Positions 26,501 to 38,500 of a DNA stretch of 64,000 bases are shown in pieces. Each line of letters begins with the position of its first letter. Position 1 is the first letter of the stretch. The translations under genes and the position numbers were made by a program. The notes below the pieces were generated by a model, which saw only the letters and a list, made by a program, of their open reading frames with translations, was not told the DNA's origin and ran no database searches. Origin of the DNA: Agrypnia vestita. Its lineage: Eukaryota; Arthropoda; Insecta; Trichoptera; Phryganeidae. The stretch spans positions 1 to 64,000 of the forward strand of contig JADDOH010002624.1 of NCBI GenBank assembly GCA_016648135.1. Reading direction: 5' to 3'.

Positions 26501-29500
26501 AGGTGTTCCATTATACCCTGTTTTGTTTCGCTTTGATAGTTGAGCAATCAAAGCCCGATATATCTAAATACGATTTTTTTTGCTGTTTGTCCCAGCTTAG
26601 TCCTGAGTGACCCACCGTACGCCTTATCTCCGAAGTAATCAAGAATATACATAATGACAGTCGCTCCTCTGTAATTTGCAAGACGCGTCAAAGTCATCTC
26701 AATTTTTATGTGCAAAATATATTTATATGTGTAAAAAAAGTGGTTCTATTACAAGGGTCTATCTTATGTTTTTACTTTGTACTTGGTCCTATAGTGCAGG
26801 TGTGGCGAACTTTTTTGGGTCCGCGTGCCAAAAATCCGTAAATATTATTTCTCGATTGTGTGGCGTGCCCAAGCAGTTAAAGAATTTAACAAAAGAGAAA
26901 AAATGTTTTTTTTTATGAATTTTATTTATAAGCATAAAAATTATAATATAGTTTCTTAAAAATAAAGTCGTAATCAATAAACATTCACATTAGTTATTAA
27001 TCAATGAGATTTTTTATGTTGTTCATTCGATGACATATTCTTAATATCTGGTTCATATTTCGTCACTTTTAGTAATGCACACGACCAGCTGGATTCATCA
27101 GTCATTCTTTTTCTTGAATTACATTTTATGAAATTCATTTCTGAAAATAATGATTTCCAAGCAAACTAGAAGAGAAAATTGATAATATTGCTCTCGCTAG
27201 TTTCTTTAAATCGCTAAAGATTTCTGGAATGGCGTTCCAATATCGCATTATTTCTTCTTCTGCAGATTTATTAATTACGTTCGTTAATCTATCGCTTTCA
27301 ATTATTTCCAAATTCAATTACGTATTACAATTTTAACCAGTCTATACAAATTATGAACATTGCAAAACTGGTTTGACTGAGCGTTGCATTGTATGAATAC
27401 TGTTGTAATGTGTTGAAAAAGTTTGCAATTAAATCATTGTATAAATCCTAAAAATTGAATTTGATCCTTAAATTTACTTTGATGCCAATATTGGTTTAAC
27501 ATATTTGATAATTAACACGTGGGTGCCTTTTCTTGTTTCGTATTGTTTACTTCTTTCTCTTTTTGTCCTAAATAAAATCTATGGTTGAGGAGTGATATAA
27601 AATAATAATAATTGATGATATTTATTTTTTATTATTTATCAAGTAGTGTACGTGGCTGTAGTTAATCTAATCAGCTTCAATTGTCTTTTTTATCTTTGTC
27701 AGGCTTCGATTCGCTCCATCACGAATACCTCCATAACATGAATGAAACTACATATATTTTGGTACTTAACACCGCTAACGATGGATCAATAAATAATTCT
27801 AATTCTCAAAAAAAAAATTCTTTCATGTGACATTTTTACGTAAATAATACTGAACATTAAAAAAATATACATTTAACGGTAAAGGCGTAGGGGATTTTTA
27901 TAATTAATCATGCACCAAGGTGGGTTAATATATTCGCAGGATCGAAAACAATGTTCTAGAGTACGGTTGGAAACATTATTTTTTAATATAATCTCCATGA
28001 ATTGGAAGGCACTTTTCCCAATGATGTTTTTAAGCTGCAAGGATCGTCATGCCTTTTTTACTCCCTTTCTTTTAACTCGTAGCGTCTGCTTGTCTGCTTG
28101 TCGCCTTGTCTGCCGAAATTTTTTTGCATCGATTTTTAACCCTTTTTCCGTGATACAATCGAGCTGAAACTTTGCAGGCAGACTCGTGGCGACGATAAAA
28201 ATGATCTAACAACTTTTCATTTTTATAGTATAATTTTGGATTTTTCGAAATTTTAACAATTTATATTAGGTCCTTACATATGAAATTGGCGTTTAGTATG
28301 GGAGGAACATACAGCTGATTTTTTTTTATTATAATATATTTATTTAATCAAAGTATGTACCATTGCCATCTATGCACTTTTGCCATCTCATAGGTAGTTC
28401 ATCGATCCCTTTACTAAAAAAACCATTCGGACGGGAATCAATAAAATCTTTGAAGGCGGTTTGGACTGAACCATCGGAGTTGAATTTTTTCCTTTGCAAG
28501 AAGTTATCCAAATTTCGAAAAAAATGGTAATCTGTTGGGGCAAGGTCCGGAGAGTACGGTGGATGTCTTAGACATTCCAATTGAAGCTCCTCTAATTTGG
28601 TAGCCGTCTGTTGTGCAGTGTGTGGTCTAGCGTTATCATGAAGCAGCAGTGGCTTAGAGCGATTAACCAGCCTCGATTGTTTAGCAGCTAGCTTTTCCAT
28701 CATGGTTTGCAGTTGCTGACAATAGACATCTGCCGTAATCGTCTGGCCAGATTTAAGAAAGCTGTAGTGAACGACACCAGCACTAGTCCACCAAACGCTC
28801 ACAAGTAACTTTTTTGGAGTCAATTTTCGCTTGGGGCATGGTTTGGCTGGTTCACTTTTTCTTTTTCACCTTTCAAGCACAAGCTTTTTCACCTTAACAA
28901 TTTGCTTCAAGTGGATTAAAACAGTTTTATCACTAACACCGCAGCCTGCAGCTAACTCGGATGTGGTTTGCGATGGATCCGCTTCCACAATAGCCTTCAA
29001 TTCTTCATTATCAACTTTGGTCTCCGGCCGTCCACGGGGCTTGTTCTGCAGGTCGAAATTTCCAGAACGAAAACGTTGGACCAAAAACGCACTATGTTTT
29101 CTTTTGCGGCACTGTCGCCATACACATCATTAATCCTTCGAGCCGTTTCTGCAGCACTGGTGCCACGGTGGAACTCGTACTCGTAAATAACGCGATATTT
29201 CAAGTTTTTCATTTTGTAAACTGAGTGACGCAAAGAAAAAAACAATTGAGGAAAAAACAAATGAATTATAATTTTCAAAACACAAATACATGAGTAAATA
29301 GCTGTATAAATTTGGATTTGGAATTGCTAACCAAAGAGAAGATATTTGAGATCAAATTTGCCAGTACGGCAAAACTCCAATTTCATATGTAAGGACCTAA
29401 TATATTGTTTAATTTTCGAGCCCGACGTGGAGTAGACACGAAACTGTTTCAATGAAAAAGTGAGTATGATCAATACTTGGTTTTTATGGGTTAGTTTTTT

Positions 29501-32500
29501 AAGTGGACAAGCTGGAGTCCCGACGGAAAATATTCGATCTTGCAATACTACACAAGATAATTTATGGAACTGTTGATTATCTTTCTTTATCTGACCTAAA
29601 TTTGCACATAAAGCCCCGTGTTCTTTTGCCTTGAGTTCTTTAGAATAAGTCAGTATCCTGATAATGTTCACTATTAATTTATTTCCCATCACAATAATGT
29701 GTCGTACCTGTAATAAGAATTTTGCCGACCCTAACTTTGATGCCGATAATCTTGCAGATACCTCATCATCATTTGAATAGTCACTTCTGCGATTTCTTGA
29801 CAATAATATGAACCACTAGAATACATTATATGTGGGACATAAAAGTAATGACACAAATATCCAAAAAATTTTGAATGCAGTCATCGAGGATAACTTATTA
29901 ATATAGTACTGAATTCGAGATTTAAAAGGAATGATCTAAATATTTTGAGTTTGTTCAAATCTTTCAGCACAGTGCTGGATTTTTGTCACAGAGACATTAT
30001 TAATCAATTAGTGTATATTATAGATATCTCACAGAGACGAAACTGTATTTCTTATGGGAAAGTAGGTATACAAGTCATTTGGGTGTACATAGGACTTATG
30101 AACTATCGTATGGTTGGCTTAAGTGATCACTTTACACAATGTAACATTTGCCATTTCCACCCATGATAGAATATACCATGCCTACTAATTTTTGGAAGTT
30201 GTATATATATTTGAATTGTATGACAAGCTTTCACATATGAGTTGTAACCGCCTTTCCATGCAGTCTGTACAAAGCCATTTTCATTCCCCTAAATCCCCAC
30301 AGACGTCGCTAATTGTTTGATATCGTTAATGTCGCTAATGAAAAAATCTACTAAATAAATTGATTTACGGAATTATAAAAGCAATATACTTTTTTCCGTG
30401 TAATGAAATTCATCCGAATTACTTGCATTACACCAACCATACGATAGGTCATAATTCCTATGTACATGATTATGTAAGGAATAGATACATAAAATCTAGA
30501 ATTCAATACACTTTAGTTATCCTCAGTGACTACATTAAAAACTTATTTTTTTGGATATTGCTGCCTTTGCTTTTATACCTCACAAATTTACATATTCCTA
30601 CATTTACGGAAGTTCAGTACATTTTCGGAAGCTTTGGCACCAACATATAATAAAGCTTCTACAGGTTCCAAAGTTAAGATAAATATTAATCCCTCAGATG
30701 AGATCTTAAGGACACCTGATATCTTATTAACAGTGATTCATTTATCTGCAGGACTAAGTTCATGACTGTGTGGATGTTTTCTGGAATAACTGCGGTTGAT
30801 GAACTTCCAGTGGGAGAGTCCTGTTCAACATCTTCTTTCAGATTTTGACTGTTTACTATTTAATCACTGAATATAATGAAATAGACTCCGAAAATGATTT
30901 TTTTTAATTAGAGATGCAAACACGGAATGCATACCGCATCGATACTTTTACTTTTTCAATCTATGCAAAACGCTTGTGCTATGAAAATAAGACTAATCAG
31001 TCTATGAGTCTCCGAGCACTTAGATCGCTAGGTGAGTGAGACGCTAGGAGACCAGACTAATAGTAAAACATTGAAGCTGGCTAGCATCTGTGAGAGGATG
31101 TAGTACCTACCTACTTTATTTTACAGATCTCGACAGTCATTAAATAAAAATATATTTTAGTAACTCTTTTCTAACGCAGCAGTTATTTAAACCAAAAAGA
31201 AATTAATTTGTTTTCAGGATTTAAATTTATTTTATTAAAAAATATTCATAAATCTTTCGCATTCTCATCATCATCATCATCATCATTCTTGGCACTACAA
31301 CCCTTGGTGGGTCTTGGCCTCCTCAATAATTTTCCTCCACTCATCTCGGTCTAGTGCCAGCTCTCTCCAGTTTCGAAGCTCTAAGGCAGAGATATCTTTG
31401 AGAACGTTATCACTCCATCTTAATTTTAGCCTTCCTAAGCTCCTTCGCCCTATTGGCCTTGAGTTCAGCAGGGACTTTGGTGCTTGATGCTCGGACATTC
31501 TCTCCACATGACCCAGCCACCAAATTCTTCCCAGTTTTATAAATTTTGTGACGTTTGGCTCCTTAAATAGAGTATAGAGCTCATTGTTGTAACGTCTGCG
31601 CCAAAGTCTATTTTCTAGAACCGGTCCGAAGATACGCCTCAAAATTTTCCTTTCAAAAACGTTCAGTGCTCGCTCATTCCTCTTAGTTAGTACCCACGTC
31701 TCAGCTGCGTACGTGAGCACTGGCCTAATAAGCGTTTCGCATTCTTATCGATATCAAATTCGTTGATAATAAGTCATAATGATAAAATGTAATTACTCAA
31801 TAATGTTATCGATTTAAAAGAACAATACTAAATTTTAAGGAATGTGAGAAAATGATGAATTTGATAAAGACGATTATAATTGACAAATAATGAAAACAAA
31901 TAAAAATAATATTTTGCATGACTAAATTAATTAATCAAGTGAGTAAGTATCTACATATGATTTTCATTATTAACATTTTTTTAAGGTAATATGAAATATG
32001 TACAATATATAAATTGACCCTATGAGGTAAAAAGGTAAAATTAGTTAAAAATTCCTTTGCGACACATTGAAAAATTTACAAAATCATTTGTTTTATCAAT
32101 TTGGATGTTCTGCAGTCAGAAATAAATAAATGATTTATGTTCCAAATTAAAAAATGATTCTTAAATGAGCATTATCACCCTAAATATTTAATTAATTAAA
32201 ATTTCCAATATTAACAAATATTTTTGATTTATAAAAATTACCACATTTAAGAATACACAATTTGAACATAATTATTTTTAATAATCGTCAGGTGTGAAAT
32301 CAATAATTGGATTAATCTGATTTATCACGTTAATCTATTATTACACTTTTCATAAGAGTTCTTGATTTATGCATTTAATACTATTGTGAACATTTTGAAA
32401 TATATTTTAATTATCAAATATAATGACACCAAAAAATAATAATGCCCGATATGTACTGAGTTTCATAGTTGTGTTGATCCTCGCACTCCAATGGGTATGA

Positions 32501-35500
32501 CACTGGCTTCCCATACCGAGGGTTATGGGTTCGATTCCTGACTCGAGGTCACTAACTCAAGCCTGGGGTGTTTTTATGACGTGTTTCGCTAAAGTGACTA
32601 GGGCCCACGGCCTGTTGTAGTTAAACAAAAAAAAACTTTTCTCTATACTGAGAATTTTTTAAAATAATATAATGATTTTGTTTAAAAACCACAGTACTAA
32701 CAAAAAAAATTTTTTTTTAATTACCACAGTATATGCGTATGTTAATAAAATATCATAAATCTGTGGTATGTGATAAAAATAATCGAAGAGCATTGTAATA
32801 AGAGAGTTACGTAGTAACTGTACGTAGTACATGTACCTACAGGTTAATTAATTTTTGCCAAATTGTTGAGACGATCCAAGCTCAAGTTCCAGACGTCATT
32901 TTTGTAATAATACAAACCGATATAAACATATATGTCATCGGCATGTATGTAAGTACAATGTCCTGTACGCATTAGCATTTTGAATATTGTATTGATTATT
33001 GTATTGTCATCGGGAATACGCCTCTCTGCCAAATTTCAGAGTGATTGTTGGTCAGGAAGTGGGTCAAATATTGATTGCAAAATTTTATTTATATGTAATT
33101 TTAAGATACATTTCAGAATTTTTGATAAGATAAGTATGTAAGCAAATATAAGGGGTAAACACGATGGCACCTGTTTTAACTCTGCCAACGTAGTTAAAAA
33201 TATTTATGATATTATTAATATTTTCTACGATGGATTAAGGGTGAGGTGTAATATCAAAGGCAGCAATATAAAAAAAATGAATGCAGTCATCAAGGATAAC
33301 TAATTTATAATCAAATAATATCTTATAAATTCATAGAAAAATGATTTTGAAGGGACAGATACCTACAAGTCTAGAATTCAGTACATTTTAAATAAGTAAT
33401 CTTCGGTGACTTCATTCAAAACATTTATTTTTAATTTTTTGGATATTTCTGCCCTTGTTTTTATACCTGCATGAGGCAAACACGTTAGGTCCATTCTATA
33501 AAGTATACCTACCTATTACTATACATAACATTTCCACTCTCGTTATACTGTCTTTACAATCTATCACCTATAGTACAAATAACACTTGGGATATTTGTTT
33601 GTATCCCAGTTAGAATCAATATTCCATTTCATTGTGAATTATCCTGCTGAATATTGTAGAAGGCATTATGTAGCTATACCCCAGTGTATGCCCTGCAATG
33701 CAGGATAAGGAGGTTTGTTAGTTACGTCACTGTCGTATTGCGTTACGACCACAGACTATACAAATTTACAGAGATGAACTAGACCCACTTTTTATGAAAG
33801 GGGGTTGGATCACAGCGGAAGAATGTCCCTTCTCGTCTATTTTTCCTCTGATAAACAAATTGTATCTTTCACAATAGACTTTTTTAAAATTTTATTTTTT
33901 TAAATTTCCTTTCAAACTGAGTCTTTTAAGTAAAAATTTATTTTTATAATAAAGTGCGACTTAATAATACGTTATTCTTTTAAGAGTATTTATTTGATAT
34001 TTTCACAATCGTGATCGTTATATTTTTTCTTCATCTTTAAAAATATAAATTTCCACAATTGGATGACGTTTTTTCCACTTTTGTTTTTAGTATTAAATCC
34101 TGAATGACATAAATGTACAGTGAATAACTATTTAAAAAAAAAAGCAAAAATAATATCTTACAGAATATCCTTTTTTGGCTGAGAAATTGGAAACACTTGA
34201 AGAAATAATAATAAAAGTTATGTCGCAAATTGAAAATTGAAGATAATGAAAAATACACTCAACCTACTGCACATGTACATAAACCCGTGGGACCCAACGT
34301 CAACGATTTCTAGTCACATGACACGCGATAGTCCTCGGCGTACCAAAGCGAATAGTGAAAATATGACTAAAAGTAAGCATGTATTTACACGTTTGAACGA
34401 TTTTCAACTATGTATAATATGTGGGGTGTAAAAGCAAAGCGAGCAATATCCAAAAAAATAAGCTCAGTAATTTATAATATACTGAATTCGAGATTTTATA
34501 GGAAAAAGAGTCCTAAAATTTATTGGAAACATGATTTTGGAAGAGATAGATACATAAAATGTAGAATTACACTCAAAAAATTTTATACCCACATATAATA
34601 CAATTTCACTTTTAAATTAAGACAATCTCATTAAAACTATACCTACATATATAGGTGAGCGATAATGAATGAAGTAATTTATCATTCTTGACAGGGAAGA
34701 GAAATAACCTAGATTGGTACTGTAAAACTTGATGTGGAGTAGGGTTGGAGATCTCACTGAAGAGACAGTATTTTAATCTTAATCTTATTTTGCGCGAATC
34801 TTAATGAAGCTCACCGATAAATGAATTTCATTGGCGTTTTTATTTCTATTATCTAGTTCTTCAAATTCGAACAGAAAGAAACAGACTCCATTTTATTTCT
34901 CATTTCTATAACTTTTGTATTTTATAGACGTTGTATTTTTATACAACGAAATGAAATTAAAACGAAGATGTAATTTTTTTAATGTAGGAATATTTAATTA
35001 GCTAGATTAATTTGCATGGCGGAGTATTCAGGCCGTCAGCTATTAGCATTGAGGATTCGGATACGCAATTAAAAATGAGGGTCTGGATTAACACAGAATA
35101 GCATTTATACAAAGAATGCTATTAAAAATAAGGCAAGTAAAGGAAACAAGGCTTTTATTATCTCCTAATTATCTCTCAGAGCATCAAAATGCTTTCAACA
35201 TTCAGAAATCTACAGCGCGCAGCCATACTCGAGGGGTGAAATTGTCGAATTGAGTCGAAATTTCAAGCTTTGGGAAGCCACGCGGGTTTCAAGTTGCCTA
35301 TTTATTCGAACATTTGATTAATCCATATAAATTAACAGTTTAATCCTTGTGTTCACATATTCACAAATATGTAAGGCTTGCAAAACCTTTAGGGTGGATG
35401 TTGACGAGATGTGAAGCAGAAATTTTGATGTTGGCAGGCAGGAAATAGTACCTACTACAAAAACATTCATACTCAATTTAGAATTCACTTCTTCAATAAT

Positions 35501-38500
35501 AGCAAAATTGCTTTGTGGTAACTTTATTTATTTAAATACTGTTACTGGGTTTTATTAATAGAGGGATGATGATTATTATTATTATTTATTATTTATTTTG
35601 ATTATTTAATTAAGATAAATTATAAGTCTCAAAGAGACGAAACTATAAAATATATGAGAAACGAGTATTTATTTATTTATTCATTCATTTACGCCTAAAT
35701 AGGCTTTTATATATGTAGGTATATAACAGTTATTTGCAAAAATAATATAAACAGAGGGAAAAACAAAAAAAAGAAAGTGTATATAATTTACATTATGGCG
35801 GAATGAAGCGCTCTCAGTATCGCGCCCCTATACTGTGACAGGCCAGAACCAAACACGTCTGCTATGTTTGTATAATTGTTACCTAACCTGTGTATTCCTA
35901 TGCATACTGTGCATTGTAGCTAAAAAAATGTCAACCTGGAGACGAATGAGAAGGACCGATATGGGAGCTTTTGCTCATAAAACGGTCCTGGGTAAGCGGT
36001 GGGTACCATAACCTGTGTATTCTAGGTACTAGCGAGTTATAGTGAGCATTTGTTCTAGTATTGTCACAGTAAAAAGGCGTCGGCACTCGAGTAGTTCGAC
36101 TGGGTACATGGAACATTATTAAGGACAAAATTTCAGGGCTGTGGTAATGCGAGTTTACAATTTTATATAATAAAATCAGATCGGATAAAACTCTCCTGTC
36201 CGATAGTGGCAATAAACCGGTAAAATATAATAAGTTTGTATAGTTAAGATTTTCTATTGAAGTATTTTTATACTTTATAATCTGTATGAGCTGGCTAAAG
36301 TAATCACTCTACACAATTCAATAAATAATAGACAATGCTTGATCTGACAATCAGTCAGTTAAAGCGTGAGAGAAAGAATGAGGGATTTTATTAACTTTCT
36401 CTTTCTCCTTTTCTTCTGGGACTAATATTAACCAAGTTTAGAATTTTTCGAATCACAGCCGCCATTTTAAAACAATATGGCGGATTGGGCTATTTATTTA
36501 TTAATTTGTTTCTTTCGGTCATCCAACAGGAAGACATAAATACATTACAAAATACAAAAAATTAGTTATTATGTCTCCTGTAATTACAGAACGACACATA
36601 TAAGACAATGATGATTTTACAGACTTATTAAAAAGTTTTTTTTAATGTTATATGAACATAAAAAGATTAATTTAACAGTCATAGATAAAACTCAGAGATA
36701 AAAAGAAGGAAAAGTAAAAATCTACAGTAATATTTGGTAATACGTAAAATGTGTATAATGCGTATTTTCAGGAAGGGTGATGAGTTTTCAGTATCTACCT
36801 CTCCATTTCATTTTTGGTATTTTATTCTATAAAAAAAACTATGAGCCAAGACATCTAAAAAATAAATTGAATTAAAATTTTCCGGAATTGGTTGAAATAG
36901 GATTTTTCTATGTCGCTTTCGCGCAGTTCGATTAATACGAAATGTCTTTACCATTCGAGGAATGCACGCCTGTTTTTTAAAAATATTTTATCTTCACTTC
37001 CCCAATACTGAGTTTGCAGTGCAGTTAAAAATTCTTTTCAGGATGCCAGAAACATACCCAAAAATTGTATGTGTGCCTATTCAGAATAATTTTCTACTTC
37101 TACTGGGAGAATTGTATCCTTACATGTAGGCTGATGAATTTATATTATTTATTTGTACGCACTGATGAGTTTATAGAAAATTAAATTGAATAAAAAAATA
37201 TTTATCTGTTAAATGTAGAATGCAAAGATACATTTAGCAATGCATGCAACTTGATGGTTTTTGAAAACCGGGCTTAAAAAATTGTTTTTGTCAAAGAATT
37301 TGCATAATTCAAAAATGTATTGTTTAATATTTGCAATCCAGTTTTCAATATAAATAATATATTGTCAAATCTTTTTAATACGATGAAAATTTTTAAGTAA
37401 GTACAGATAACATCTACATAGTACATATCAGTGGCGTGCAGTGGGTATAAACTTAGGTTATGCTGTGACCGACTATATACCTTTATTAAAAATATATATT
37501 GTGTATATATTGTCACGAGTCGTGGCTCTAGGAGACAAATGTAAATTAAGTAACGATCTAATTGCGGGGTATAAAAGCAAAGGCAGCAATATCCAAAAAA
37601 TTAAAAAAAATACCATAACCGAGGATTTTTGGTTTAAGATGTATTAAATTCTAGAATTTATGTATATATTTCTTCCAAAATCATGTTTCCTATAAATTTT
37701 GGTTATATTTTCTATAAAACCGCAAATTTAGTACATCATTAATTAGACTGCATTAATTTATACCCCATAATTAGTCTTTAATTGTTTAAATACATTGATA
37801 AAGTCACTTAACACTAATTAAATTTCACACAAATCTTGCATTCACTCGTTATTATTGCTGGGTAACGCTTTCGAGAAATTTCTGTCAAAAGTAGGCATCC
37901 ACTTAATTAACTATCGCTAGGTTTACAACGAACAATGGTAGAACTGTTTTCGCAAAGGTTTGACGCTTATATCACATCGTTAGAAAAAATAAAAAATTGA
38001 CGCGCCACGGTCTGAATACGCTATTTATACGCAATCACGTTGGTCTTATATTTTTTTTTAAATATAAAACATTAATCAAAATAATTAAAAATATCAGTAG
38101 TTAGTGTGTCGTAAAATAGTAAGATCAAGCCAATTGACGTATTTTTAAAATATTGTAAATAATGATACAAGAAATATGAATTATAAAAAAAGGCAAAAAA
38201 AAAATATTTTAACACCCTTGTTCCTTAAAAATAGATTTTAAATTAGTAATACCTAATAAATAAATAGAACTGTAATATACAATATAAATACCGCACGCAA
38301 AATTAATTGATTGAGTAATTGTAATTACTTATTGCATAAAGGCAAATACAAAACTGTATTGATTAGCATTAGAGATGCAATTTTAAACCTTTCAAGAAAC
38401 CGTTTAAGTTTTTAAAATAAAAGATTAATTACTATGCTGGTTACGAGTAGCGTGTTCGAGTCAATATTCGCCGGTTTGCATAACACACTATTCGTTGAAC

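Noticed and set aside
29327..29803. 158-codon minus-strand open frame
   Set aside because: It runs from the mariner end through repeat X into intron DNA, so it crosses element boundaries and is a chance frame.
37130..37185. Hammerhead-like CTGATGAG near GAAA
   Set aside because: The segment between CTGATGA and GAAA is too short to form stem II and no flanking pairing is visible.
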